Below, in pieces: positions 17,698 to 27,000 of a DNA stretch of 64,000 nucleotides (position 1 is the first letter of the stretch; each line of letters begins with the position of its first letter). The stretch is from Coriobacteriaceae bacterium (GTDB taxonomy: Bacteria; Actinomycetota; Coriobacteriia; Coriobacteriales; Coriobacteriaceae): assembly GCA_902364975.1 (NCBI GenBank), contig CABJFQ010000007.1, positions 62,001 to 126,000 of the forward strand, given 5' to 3'. Made by a program: the position numbers and the translations under genes. The notes under the pieces were generated by a model. The model was not told where the DNA came from and searched no databases. It saw only the letters and a program-made list of their open reading frames with translations.

Positions 17698-17834
17698 GCC
17701 ATTTGATTGGCACCTGGGGACGTTCCTTCTGGCAGTTGGGGACGTTCCTTTTGTGCCGGCACTTGGGGACACTCCTTGGACTAGTCGTTGGGGACGTTCT
17801 TGTTTGACTAGTCGTTTAAGAACGTCCCCAATGA
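17698..17834. repeat. Cluster of GGGGACGTTC-type repeats
   Basis: Several short units occur in tandem, each with GGGGAC followed by GTTC or ACTC, for example near 17715, 17735, 17765, 17790 and, inverted, near 17820. Some are bounded by the palindromes GTGCCGGCAC or ACTAGT. They resemble REP-type palindromes. No coding frame is supported here. Related clusters lie at 20935, 37735, 59850 and 61430. Confidence 0.6.
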
Positions 17835-19619
17835 CTACTTGCTTGTGAAGAGCCAGATGAGGACGATCGCGAGGACTACGGCGACAATGCAGACGATGGC
17901 GCCGGTGAATTTGATGCGTGAGTCGCGGGTACGCTCGCGCACCGCGTCCTCGGTGGCCTCGAGCTGGGCGACTTCTCGCTCGGTCTCGGCGTGTTCGGCT
18001 TTGTCTCGGGCCAAGGATCCTGCAAGCGACTCAGTGATTTCTGGGTGGTCGTGCACCTCGGTCGCCTGTTCGATGATCGACTGCGCATGCGCGACGTCCG
18101 CCTGGGCATCGGCGATGGCCTGCTCCTGCTTTCGACGTGCCTTGTCCTCGGCGGCGATCTTCTCGCGCAGTTCGCGCTGGCGCGTCGCGGCGGCAGTTTT
18201 TGCGGACTGCAGCTCGTCGCGCGCGGCATCTGCCTCAGCCGTTACGGCCTGGTGCGCACGTTTAGCGTCGGCGATGGGGGCCTGTGCCTGCTCGACGGCC
18301 TGCTCGGCTGCGGCAAGCGAGTGCTCAAGGTCGGCGGTGATGCGCGGGACATCTTCTTCGGCTTTACGCAGGGCATCTGCCGTGTCGGAGATCTGCATCG
18401 AGAGCTCGCTGGTGCGCACCGTATAGTTGGCGGGATTTGCCGAGGGATTGCGTTGCAGCTCGGCATACTCATGACGCAGCGTCTCGAGCTGGGCGCGCGT
18501 GGCGTCGACGGTTTGTTGTGCGGCCGCAATGCCGGCGTCTCGCTCGGCCTTCACCTTGTCGCGGATGCGCTTGGAATCCTCAAGACGTCGAACGAGGCGG
18601 TTGCCGGTCTCGCGCGAGCTCGCCTCGCGGGCCTCCACGGCGTCGAGCGCGGCCTTCAAGCGGAGTTCAGTCGCGTCATCCTCTGTCTTCATTTGTTCGA
18701 GCTGGCCCTTGAGCTCTGTCGCCTTGGCGGCGTGGGCATCACGGTCAATCTCAGCGGCCGCTGCAGTCTTTTGGGCCGTGGCAATCGCCTGGCGCTGGTC
18801 GGCGACGATCTGGTCGTAGCGGCCTGCGATATCCTGGCGCGTCTCGAGTTCCTCGGCCTGATCGGCAATGCGCTGCTCAAGTTCGGCCAGGTGGGCGCGG
18901 GCATCGGCAAGTGCCTTTTTCGCGGCGTTCATCTCGCGCATGGCCGAGGCACCCTGGGCGATAAAGGTGCCCACGGCGTTGGCGGTGTTCGAGACAGCGG
19001 TCCCCAGATCGTGGCTCGCGGCGGGGGAGTGCGGGGCGGTCGGGCGAGCGGTGTCGGCAGCGTCCGCATCGGCAGCCTGCGGCGCGGCGATATTGCCGGT
19101 ACCGCCCTCGACCACAGAAAAGCCTGCTGCGTGCGGATCGACCGCATCGGCGCCAATCGTGGGGTGCTCGAGCTGCAGAAACGAGGGCATGGCGCTGCCC
19201 TGGTCGGCAACCGGAGTCTCGCCGGGCACAAAGGTCGAGGCCGCCTCGGCGGCCTCCTCTTCCTCGGCATCCACGTCGGCGTCGGCCACGGCGTCTTTCA
19301 TCGCTTTGACGGCATCCATCATGGAGTCCATGACGGCGTCGAGCTCTTCTTCCGAAGACACCTCGATGGGGCCCGCTGCCTGTACCGCGGGCTTCGCATC
19401 GGGCTCGGCGCCACCCGGTTCCGACTGCTTGCCTTCGCCTTGCTCGACAGTATCATCTGCGTCTGTGGCCTTATCTGCGGTGGCGTGCACATCTTCGTCG
19501 GATGCATCGGCTGATACATTCGCGGGCGCATCGGCGCAGGTAGGAGTGTCGCAGCCGTCGATGACGTCTGCGGAATCATCAATATGCTGTTGAGTCTGGG
19601 GGTCCAGCTCGTCTGTCAT
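17835..19619 (-). CDS. Large coiled-coil protein with C-terminal membrane anchor
   Basis: A 594-residue protein, not matched to a named family. Residues 1-210 are acidic and low in complexity (many D, E, A, T), with no obvious fold. Residues about 235-560 form long alpha-helical coiled coil rich in A, E, Q, R and K. The C-terminus has one membrane helix (GAIVCIVAVVLAIVLIWLF) and a short tail, so the bulk of the chain is held at the membrane facing the cytoplasm or outside. The start at 19619 has GAGGAG nine bases upstream. It is a single gene. A scaffold or envelope role is only a guess. Confidence 0.7.
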   Translation of the reverse strand: MTDELDPQTQQHIDDSADVIDGCDTPTCADAPANVSADASDEDVHATADKATDADDTVEQGEGKQSEPGGAEPDAKPAVQAAGPIEVSSEEELDAVMDSMMDAVKAMKDAVADADVDAEEEEAAEAASTFVPGETPVADQGSAMPSFLQLEHPTIGADAVDPHAAGFSVVEGGTGNIAAPQAADADAADTARPTAPHSPAASHDLGTAVSNTANAVGTFIAQGASAMREMNAAKKALADARAHLAELEQRIADQAEELETRQDIAGRYDQIVADQRQAIATAQKTAAAAEIDRDAHAAKATELKGQLEQMKTEDDATELRLKAALDAVEAREASSRETGNRLVRRLEDSKRIRDKVKAERDAGIAAAQQTVDATRAQLETLRHEYAELQRNPSANPANYTVRTSELSMQISDTADALRKAEEDVPRITADLEHSLAAAEQAVEQAQAPIADAKRAHQAVTAEADAARDELQSAKTAAATRQRELREKIAAEDKARRKQEQAIADAQADVAHAQSIIEQATEVHDHPEITESLAGSLARDKAEHAETEREVAQLEATEDAVRERTRDSRIKFTGAIVCIVAVVLAIVLIWLFTSK

Positions 19620-19914
19620 AGGCATGTGCTCCTCATCGTTGTTCGTCACCCTATGATAAAGTCTCGCGCCGACATCCCACGCGCTGCAGCAAAGTTTCAA
19701 AACGTGTTCGATGACTCGTTTGGCTGACAAAAATTCGGTCTCTTTATCCGGTTCGTGCTTGACATCCCCTTCGCCGAATAACGTTGTGCCGTTCGCCTGC
19801 TGCGGTCTTTATTTTTCACTTGAACACGTTAAAGTTGCATTTCAGCTTTTGGCGCGTGAATTTGGGTGCGCGCAGTCGGCGGGCGTGCCCGTCGTGATTT
19901 GAAAGGACTTTCTT

Positions 19915-20715
19915 ATGGGACTTTTCACTGGCAAGACCGTGATTATCACCGGCGGCGGCAAGGCTACGCTTAAGGACGGCTCCGCTGGCTCCATCGGCTA
20001 CGGCATCGATATCGCTTTTGCCAAGGAGGGCGCAAACCTCGTCATTACCGGCCGCAACGTCGCCAAGCTCGAGGCTGCCAAGGAGTCTCTCGAGGCCGAG
20101 TACGGCGTTAAGGTTCTGCCTGTTCAGGCCGATGTCTCGGCTGGTCAGGACAACGAAGCCGTCGTCCAGAACGTCATCGACAAGGCCATCGAGGAGTTCG
20201 GCCGTATCGACGCCGTCGTCAACAACGCTCAGGCCAGCGCTTCGGGCGTGACGATCGCCGATCACACCATGGACCAGTTCAACCTCGCCATTTACTCCGG
20301 TCTGTATGCTACTTACCTATACATGCAGAAGGCCTATCCGCACCTGAAGGAGACCAAGGGCTCCGTGGTCAACTTTGCCTCGGGCGCCGGCCTGTTTGGC
20401 AACTATGGCCAGTGCAGCTATGCTGCCGCCAAGGAGGGCATCCGCGGCCTGACCCGCGTTGCCGCCAACGAGTGGGGCAAGGACGGCATCAACGTCAATA
20501 TCGTTTGCCCGCTTGCCTGGACTGCTGCGCTCGAGAACTTCCAGGATGCCTATCCCGAGGCGTTCAAGGCCAACGTCCACATGCCGCCGGCGGGTCACTA
20601 CGGCGACGTCGAGAAGGAAATCGGCCGCGTGGTCGTTCAACTCTGCGGTCCCGACTTTAAGTACATGAACGGCGAGACCGTCACCCTCGAGGGCGGCATG
20701 GGCCAGCGTCCTTAG
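19915..20715 (+). CDS. Short-chain dehydrogenase/reductase (SDR)
   Basis: A 266-residue Rossmann-fold oxidoreductase. The nucleotide site is TVIITGGGKATLKDGSAGS-like, with an insertion in the usual TGxxxGxG loop; NNAQAS replaces the usual NNAG, and catalytic residues are Ser in NFASGAG, then Tyr and Lys in YAAAKEG. The end GGETVTLEGGMG-like (here MNGETVTLEGGMG) matches SDRs ending in a glycine-rich strand. Arg in ITGRN suggests NADPH preference. Start ribosome site AAAGGA. It stands alone. The substrate is unknown; hydroxysteroid and sugar alcohol activities are both possible in this group of bacteria. Confidence 0.85.
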   Translation: MGLFTGKTVIITGGGKATLKDGSAGSIGYGIDIAFAKEGANLVITGRNVAKLEAAKESLEAEYGVKVLPVQADVSAGQDNEAVVQNVIDKAIEEFGRIDAVVNNAQASASGVTIADHTMDQFNLAIYSGLYATYLYMQKAYPHLKETKGSVVNFASGAGLFGNYGQCSYAAAKEGIRGLTRVAANEWGKDGINVNIVCPLAWTAALENFQDAYPEAFKANVHMPPAGHYGDVEKEIGRVVVQLCGPDFKYMNGETVTLEGGMGQRP

Positions 20716-20716
20716 G

Positions 20717-20864
20717 GGTTCCGCCGTTCTACCGAACGGCGGACCGGCCGACGCTGCGCGGGCCGCATTTGGACAATCTGCCGTTCAATTTCAAGGGCGC
20801 GACCAGAAGGTCAGCGCCCTTTCATTTCACGGCACCTTGTCTCAAATGCGATCCGCTCGCTGAC
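20717..20864 (+). repeat. Structured 147-base element, copy B (four stems)
   Basis: Begins two bases after the SDR stop. P0: 20717-20729 with 20734-20745 (one bulge). Linker GGCCGACGCTGC identical to copy A. P1: GCATTTG/CAAATGC (20765-20771, 20843-20849) plus outer GCGG/CCGC. P2: GCCG/CGGC (20780-20783, 20830-20833). P3: GGGCGC/GCGCCC around GACCAGAAGGTCA (20795-20819). It ends TCGCTGAC. Compared with copy A, pairs are changed on both sides in P0, P1, P2 and P3, while loops stay the same. Confidence 0.75.
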
Positions 20865-20897
20865 TTATGCTCAACCTGCGGCGCCATTTTGCTTGAA

Positions 20898-21100
20898 GGC
20901 ACCTTGCTCACTTTGGCGGGTTTTCGCTGGATGTAGTCGTCGGGGACGTTCTTAAATGACTAGTCGAAGGGGACGCTCTTGCCGGCACTTGGGGACAGTT
21001 CCTGAGTGCCGGCAGATTGGGGCACTCCTTTGTCAGGTTAACCTGAAGACTGTCCCCGATGACTAGTCGTTTAAGAACGTCCCCGACGGCTAGTCGTTTA
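20898..21100. repeat. Degenerate third half-copy plus GGGGAC repeat cluster
   Basis: 20898-20930 repeats the 3' half of the structured element (GCACCTTGCTC, then GTTTTCGCTG) without a clear P2 and P3, so it appears to be an internally deleted copy. From 20935 follow REP-like units with TAGTCG, GGGGACGTTC, GTGCCGGCA and ACTAGTCG, partly inverted. No gene is supported in the 470 bases between the SDR and tgt. Confidence 0.55.
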
Positions 21101-21187
21101 ATGCGCCAGTTTCTGTCGAGTCGGTGCTCTTTGCGGGTTGCCCGTATAATGGTTTGCGTATGAACCGCAACCAAGGAGTTCCAGTTT

Positions 21188-22327
21188 ATGGACCAGAACC
21201 TTTTTAAATTCGACCTGATCGCCGAGGACCCGACGACGCATGCGCGTGCCGGCGTGCTGCATACCCCGCACGGCGATATCGAGACGCCGATCTTTATGCC
21301 CGTGGGCACCAAGGCAAACGTCAAGGGCATCCCTACCGAGACCGTCAAGCAGCTCGGTGCCCAGATCGTGCTTGCCAACACCTATCACCTGTCCATGCGT
21401 CCCGGCGAGGACACCATCGCCGAGCTGGGCGGCCTGCATAAGTTTATGAACTGGCACGGCCCCATCCTCACCGATTCAGGCGGCTTCCAGGTGTTCAGCC
21501 ACAACGACGCCGTCAAGCTCACCGACGAGGGCGTGCGCTTTATCGTCAACGACTACGATGGCCGCCACGTGTTCTGGACGCCCGAGGACAACATGGAAAT
21601 CGCCATGAAGCTCGGCTCCGACATCTGCATGCAGCTCGACCAGTGCCCGGGCTATCCCGCCACGCGCGCCTACGTTGAGCGCGCCGTTGAACTGTCGAGC
21701 ATGTGGGCAGAGCGCTGCTATAAGGCTCATACCCGCGATGACCAGGCGCTCTTTGGCATCGTCCAGGGCGGTATGCACCTGGACCTGCGCCTGCGCTCGC
21801 TGCGCCATCTGGAGGAGTGCGGCGACTTCCCGGGCTACGGCATCGGCGGCTACTCGGTGGGCGAGGACCACGAGACCATGTTCGAGACGCTGGCACCGCT
21901 CGCGAGCGAGTACATGCCCAAGCACAAGCCGCGCTACCTGATGGGTGTCGGCAACCCCACCACGCTCGTGCGCGGCGTGGGTGTGGGCATCGACATGTTC
22001 GACTGCGTGCTGCCGACGCGCACCGGCCGCATGGGCACGGCATTCTCTAGCGAGGGTCGCCTCAACTCCCGCAACGCTCGCTTTGCGCACGACGACGGCC
22101 CCATCGATCCCACCTGCACCTGCCCGGTGTGCACGGGCGGTTACAGCCGTGCGCTCATCCGTCACATGGTCACGCAGAAGGAGATGCTCGGCGGCATTCT
22201 GCTGTCGATGCACAACATCTACTACCTGCTCAACCTTATGCAGCGTGCTCGCCAGGCCATTATCGAGGGCCGCTATGGCGCATTCGTGAGCGACTGGATG
22301 AACAGCCCTGCGGCGGTGGATTACTAA
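21188..22327 (+). CDS. tgt: tRNA-guanine transglycosylase (queuine tRNA-ribosyltransferase)
   Basis: A 379-residue enzyme that swaps guanine 34 of GU(N)-anticodon tRNAs for preQ1. The base-binding and catalytic segments are visible: LTDSGGFQVFS (first Asp), GIVQGG, the GGYSVGE loop, FDCVLPTRTGRMGTAF (nucleophile Asp region) and the zinc site CTCPVCTGGYSRALIRH. Ribosome site AAGGAG. It lies 3.8 kb after queA in the same direction, with the coiled-coil gene, the SDR and repeats between. A strong terminator follows. Confidence 0.95.
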   Translation: MDQNLFKFDLIAEDPTTHARAGVLHTPHGDIETPIFMPVGTKANVKGIPTETVKQLGAQIVLANTYHLSMRPGEDTIAELGGLHKFMNWHGPILTDSGGFQVFSHNDAVKLTDEGVRFIVNDYDGRHVFWTPEDNMEIAMKLGSDICMQLDQCPGYPATRAYVERAVELSSMWAERCYKAHTRDDQALFGIVQGGMHLDLRLRSLRHLEECGDFPGYGIGGYSVGEDHETMFETLAPLASEYMPKHKPRYLMGVGNPTTLVRGVGVGIDMFDCVLPTRTGRMGTAFSSEGRLNSRNARFAHDDGPIDPTCTCPVCTGGYSRALIRHMVTQKEMLGGILLSMHNIYYLLNLMQRARQAIIEGRYGAFVSDWMNSPAAVDY

Positions 22328-22399
22328 GAGTCGCGACCGCTGACCGATGCCTTGCAAGCGCATGATGCATCGTGGGTACCATACCGAATAGTTGATGTT

Positions 22400-22436
22400 C
22401 GGGCGGGTGTTTGACGCATGGCGTCGACCTCGCCCG
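22400..22436 (+). terminator. Terminator after tgt
   Basis: Outer arms CGGGCG and CGCCCG with an inner GTTTGACGC/GCGTCGAC stem, followed by TTTCTTTTTTC. Confidence 0.8.
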
Positions 22437-22461
22437 TTTCTTTTTTCGATAGGAGTATCCC

Positions 22462-23220
22462 ATGATTAAGAATGAGAACGTCGAGGGCGAGCCGGCCTAC
22501 GACGAGACGTACCGACGCGGTCCCGTGGTTATGCGCGGCCCCATGATTCCTAAGGACAACACCTACGCCAACCTGCTGGCGCCCGAGGACTCGACCGACT
22601 GGCTGCATGCCGATCCGTGGCGCGTGCTGCGTATTCAGGCCGAGTTTGTCGACGGCTTTGGCGCGCTTGCCGAGCTCGGACCCGCGGTGACCATCTTCGG
22701 TAGCGCCCGCACGCCCAAGACCGATCCGCTCTACAAGGCGGCGCGTACCGTCGGGCGCAAGATTGCCCAGCGCGGCGTGGCGGTCATCACCGGTGGCGGC
22801 CCCGGCATCATGGAAGCGGCCAACAGGGGAGCGGCGAGTGTCAACGGCAAGTCAGTTGGCCTGGGTATCGAGCTTCCGCACGAGCACGGGCTCAACAAAT
22901 ACGTGAACCTGGGCATGGATTTCCGCTACTTCTTTGTGCGTAAGACCATGTTCGTCAAATACAGCTCGGGTGCCATCGTGTTTCCCGGAGGTTTTGGTAC
23001 GCTCGACGAGATGTTCGAGGTGCTCACGCTGGTGCAGACACACAAGGTCAAGCGCATGCCGCTCGTGCTGGTGGGCAGCGAGTACTGGCAGGGCCTGTTC
23101 GACTGGCTCAACGGTCCGGTGATGGACGCCGGTATGATTAGCCCGCTCGATCCGGAGCTCGTGCACATCACCGACGACCTCGACGAGGCCGTCGACATTA
23201 CCCTGAGCGGGCTGATGTAG
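22462..23220 (+). CDS. LOG family protein (TIGR00730-type)
   Basis: A 252-residue Rossmann-like protein. It has the LOG signature pair GGGPGIMEAANRGA (residues about 110-125) and PGGFGTLDEMFEVLT (about 175-190), the latter holding the catalytic Arg/Glu environment and phosphate loop. Family members hydrolyse nucleoside 5'-monophosphates, with release of ribose 5-phosphate, and are known as cytokinin-activating in plants; the bacterial role is nucleotide turnover. An N-terminal extension of about 60 residues precedes the core. Ribosome site GATAGGAG. Confidence 0.85.
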   Translation: MIKNENVEGEPAYDETYRRGPVVMRGPMIPKDNTYANLLAPEDSTDWLHADPWRVLRIQAEFVDGFGALAELGPAVTIFGSARTPKTDPLYKAARTVGRKIAQRGVAVITGGGPGIMEAANRGAASVNGKSVGLGIELPHEHGLNKYVNLGMDFRYFFVRKTMFVKYSSGAIVFPGGFGTLDEMFEVLTLVQTHKVKRMPLVLVGSEYWQGLFDWLNGPVMDAGMISPLDPELVHITDDLDEAVDITLSGLM

Positions 23221-23254
23221 GGCGAGCGTTCCTGCCCTTATGGTAATTTGAATG

Positions 23255-23303
23255 GCAGTCTGATGCTAAGTAACATCAGGCTGCTATCTATATTGGGTAT
23301 ACT
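23255..23303 (+). promoter_or_regulatory. Palindrome and -10 box of the relB/yafQ operon
   Basis: Inverted repeat 23255-23284 (GCAG-T-CTGATG and CATCAG-G-CTGC, eight-base loop) overlaps the expected -35 position, and TATACT at 23298-23303 fits the -10. Type II antitoxins normally bind such a site to repress their own operon. Confidence 0.6.
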
Positions 23304-23334
23304 GATGCAAAAGACGAGGGCGAGGAGGTCGCAT

Positions 23335-23634
23335 ATGTCTACTGCAACGGTTAAGCCTACGACGGTTCGCATCGAAGAGGGGCTCAAGGAGCAGGCGACT
23401 GAGTTTTTGGATTCGGTTGGTCTGAGTCTCAATTCGTATCTCAATCTTGCTGTTCGGCAGCTTGTGAATCAGCGGAAGATTCCGTTTGAGATTGTGGGTC
23501 GATCCGAAGTTCCCAACGAAGTGACGAGGCGCGCCATGGTGATTGCCGAGGCTCACGAGTTGGGGATTCTGCCAGACGACAGCCCGGCGTTCGACAATGC
23601 GGAAAATCTGATGTCGTTCCTCGATGAGGACTAG
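23335..23634 (+). CDS. RelB/DinJ-family antitoxin
   Basis: A 99-residue protein with a ribbon-helix-helix N-terminus: KPTTVRIEEGLKEQATEFLDSVGLSLNSYLNLAVRQLV, broken here into its strand (TTVRIEE) and two helices. This is the DinJ/RelB arrangement for DNA binding and dimerisation; the acidic C-terminus (MSFLDED) would wrap the toxin. The start at 23335 follows GAGGAGG; the longer frame from 23248 runs through the operator. The toxin gene starts two bases after its stop, so the pair is translationally linked. Confidence 0.88.
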   Translation: MSTATVKPTTVRIEEGLKEQATEFLDSVGLSLNSYLNLAVRQLVNQRKIPFEIVGRSEVPNEVTRRAMVIAEAHELGILPDDSPAFDNAENLMSFLDED

Positions 23635-23636
23635 CG

Positions 23637-23945
23637 ATGTTTGAGATTAAGGTCGAGGCTCAGTTTAAGGCGGACTACAAACGAACGATGCGCATTCATC
23701 CGCAGCTAAAATCCGAGTTTAGGGCGGCGGTCGCAGAGCTGGCGGCTCACGGCTCGCTTCCTGCGGAATATGGCGCCCACGAGCTCTCAAACCCAGGCGG
23801 CAATTACAACGGCCACATCGACTTTCATCTATCCGATGGCTTGGTCGATGTGGTCGTTCTCTATCTGCCGCATAAGACTAATCCGGTGATCCGGCTGGTG
23901 AGAATGGGCTCGCATGAGGAGCTGTTCCAGGGTCCGCAGGGCTGA
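23637..23945 (+). CDS. YafQ-family mRNA interferase toxin
   Basis: A 102-residue RelE/YafQ-fold toxin: FKADYKRTMR at the first helix, then YGAHELSNPGGNYNGHIDFHL and a C-terminal RLVRMGSHEELF. The histidine in GSHEELF is where YafQ has its catalytic His. YafQ cuts mRNA on the ribosome when the antitoxin is degraded. It is the second gene of the operon with the DinJ-like antitoxin. It stands at the left edge of an accessory island that includes the TOTE-like protein. Confidence 0.88.
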   Translation: MFEIKVEAQFKADYKRTMRIHPQLKSEFRAAVAELAAHGSLPAEYGAHELSNPGGNYNGHIDFHLSDGLVDVVVLYLPHKTNPVIRLVRMGSHEELFQGPQG

Positions 23946-23963
23946 TTGCCCACTTATGACTCG

Positions 23964-24019
23964 CGGTGGTATAGGGATTGATTCGCGGCCGATTGGCTAA
24001 AACAGCCCCTATTCCACCG
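23964..24019. repeat. Hairpin repeat at the left edge of the TOTE island, GGCYAAAAC family
   Basis: Arms CGGTGGTATAGGG (23964-23976) and CCCTATTCCACCG (24007-24019) differ by one mismatch. The centre holds TTCGCGGCC and TTGGCTAAAAC. The 3' arm overlaps the stop codon of the leftward primase-helicase gene. The core at 23981-24025 is repeated in the same orientation at 27521-27565. Confidence 0.65.
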
Positions 24020-27000
24020 TAACTGTTGGAGACGTCCCGTTCGTGGCTGCGACCTCCAGTTCTCCTCTTCGCTGGATTTCGCTTAAAAGCTCGGCTGCAA
24101 CTTCGCTGCTTTTGAAACGGATGCTGCAGTCCTCTTTCTTAGGAAAGGCCAGTAACGGAATAGTTCCGTACCAGACGGTTTCCTCGTCAATTACTGACGC
24201 GCACAGGCGCCCTTCGGCTTTGATGGAATAGTCGACGTTCATCTCGGTAAAAATCGCTTTCACGTCATTGTGCGGAGTCGGGGCAATTGAAATCTCAAGG
24301 GCAATCCCACGGGCGGCGGCGCCTGTGAGTACGGCAGTGAGCTTTGCGAGGCATGCAGCGGATGCGTAGGGCGCGGCAATAAAAATGCTTTTCGTTGCGC
24401 GCACGATGTCATCCGCTAAGGCCTCCACGGCCCTTGCCGGCCTAACGAGGATGTTTTGATCGGCCCGTTTGTTGTCATTTGCTGCAAAGACTTCATACCC
24501 CAGCTTGGCGTAGGTCTTGAGTCTCTTCTGGTACATGTGTGCGAGCATGGGTATCGACAAATCAACATAGTCGAATATCTCAACCCGCTGCTTGCCCTCG
24601 TGACTTCTATGTAGCCTGCCTGCCTGCTGCGTCATGCTGCCGTCCCAAGATATCGGTGTGGCAATGAGCAGAGTGTCAAGGTAAGACAGGTCGAAACCCT
24701 CGCCCAGAAGGCCTTCGGTTGCGATGATAATTCGATGCTCATGCTCGAAGCCGGGAAGGCTGTTCAGTATTGCCTTTCTTTCTTTGGCGTCGATTTCTCC
24801 GGTTAAGAGTATAGGTTCGTGTCCGCGGCTTTGAAGCAGCCTACATAGCTCTTCGGCATGTTTTTTCCTTTTGGATAGCACAAGCGGATGTCGACCGTTT
24901 GACGCGGTCTCGAGGGCATCGTCGACAATTGCTTCGTTTCTCGCTGTGTGCGCACACAGGAGATCGAGAACTTGATTAAAGGACGCCCCTGGTTCGTAGG
25001 CGGGTAGTCGAACTCCGGTAAAACGCGGCCTAACAACGCGCTGAATTCCCTGTTGGATTGCTTGCGTTTTTGGATCAATGACATGGCGAAGCGGGCCGCA
25101 GAGCATTGAGAGTGCTCGCGTGAGTCCGTCCGAGCGTTCGGGCGTCGCGGAAAGGCCGTATACATATTTGGCTGGAGCGGATTTGAGGACGAGCTCAAGC
25201 TGTGGTGCGGCTGCATGGTGACATTCATCACAGATGATGAGGCCGTAATCACGAACGAACTCCTTGGCTATTGGTTCTCCGGTCTGGGGGTCCTTGCTGG
25301 ACAGAGACTGGAATGAAGCAATGTCGATGAGATGGCTTATGGTGGTTTTGCCTCCTCCGATTTGGCCAATGAGCGGAGGCTGCCTTTTACTGATTCGTCC
25401 TTTTGGGGTTCGAACTGGCTTTCTGTTATCCGTAATGTCGATAAACCGTTCGAGCTGGGATTTCCATTGGGCAATGAGCGCAGTCTTGGGAACGATGACA
25501 AGCGTTGGAAGACCGATGGCAGCAATAAGATAGGCTCCAATGACGGTTTTCCCGAAACCCGTCGGCGCGGACATGATCCCGTCTTCACAGTTGAGCATCT
25601 GTTCGGCGGCAATTTGCTGTTCAGGGCGAAGAGCCCCTTTAAATGTCATCACAATTGGATTGCCCGACATGCGCTTGTCTGAATAGTGAGCAGAAGCGCC
25701 GGCTTCTTGAAGCAGCCGCTCGAGTTGTGCTTTACAGCCTCTGGGAATCGCAACGCAGCCATCTCTAAGTTCGCTGAGGTCTATGTACCGCGGTTTGCCG
25801 AATACCGATTGGTGCATTGATTGGGCACGGAAGAATTCCGGGTTGGCAAATGTTGCAAGCCTGCGAACCTCCATCTGGGCGGCCGGGCTCAGAGATTTTT
25901 CGGTTATGTAGAGCATATCGGCTTGCGTGACGGGTAGCGATGACGGGAAGTCCTGCGGCGCGAGCGGAAGCCGCTTTCGCGGCCTCTGAGAATGTGGCGC
26001 GGCGGTGTTTCCCGCCACTGCAGCTGATATTCCATGCGGTTTATTGTCGATGCTTTCGATCAGATTTTGCGCCGTTGCATGTGGAATCAGCTGAATTTGC
26101 GAAAGGTAAAGCCATTGATCGGGAAAGGGCTCAAATTGCTCGTCAACAAATACACTGTTCCCTTTTCGCTGCGCTTTTCCTTGAAAAGGCAGTGCTATGA
26201 GATTTCCGAAGCCGCCCTCAGGAATGGTGGACTGCGCGGGCAGCATCCGGTCAAAAGCTTCAAAGGTGATTGTCTTGTTGAGCGCCGCCGCTTCGGTGAT
26301 AAGGCTGCTTCCAAATTCTCGTGCGATCTTTGCGCTGGTGAGCTCTAGGAAGAAAAACCAGACATGTGCGCCGTTACCTGATCTCGATCGCTCGACTGCA
26401 GCATCGATTCCATGGTTTTTTGCGACAAGCCGAATGGCGTTTGTCGCTTCTTTCCAATCGGATCCGTCAAAGTCGATGACCAGGACTTTTGTGTTGCTGT
26501 CACTATTGAGAACGTATTGACCTATGACGTCTCGGAGCCTGTCGTCGTTGCCTTTGAAATGGGCGATGATCGTGGCATCGCTCAGCTCGGGGAAGATGCG
26601 GTTGCCGCATTCCGCGCATTTGGTTTTCTGACGATTTAGTTTGGGGCAAATGCCTGCCTTCCACTCATTTGCGCAGGCTGGTGTATAGCCGATTCCCCCG
26701 TCTTTTCTGCGGTACCCATGAGCGTAAACATCTTTGCGGCCAGTAAAGAGATTGCGAAAGAGTTCCAATTTGTCGCGCGCTGTGCTCGCACTGGTGACGA
26801 TTCCCTCGACCTGTGCCCGTCTATCGAAAGATTCGCCAGCTTTCTCCCATTCTTCCAGTGTTGCGTAACGGATGTCTGGACCGTTGCCGCAGATGACGAT
26901 TTGGCTGTGCGGCTCCGATACATGGGCGACGGTTTTCTTGAATTGGAATAGCGTGCCCCCGATGAGGGCGTATTGATGCGTGACGGTGCTCATGTAAATG

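Noticed and set aside
17698..17834. Possible CRISPR array from regularly recurring GGGGAC units
   Set aside because: Units are too short, spacing is irregular, units occur in both orientations, and no cas genes are near.
19915..20715. Bile-acid 7-beta-hydroxysteroid dehydrogenase of Collinsella
   Set aside because: The sequence does not match what I recall of that enzyme beyond the general SDR motifs, so only the SDR family is claimed.
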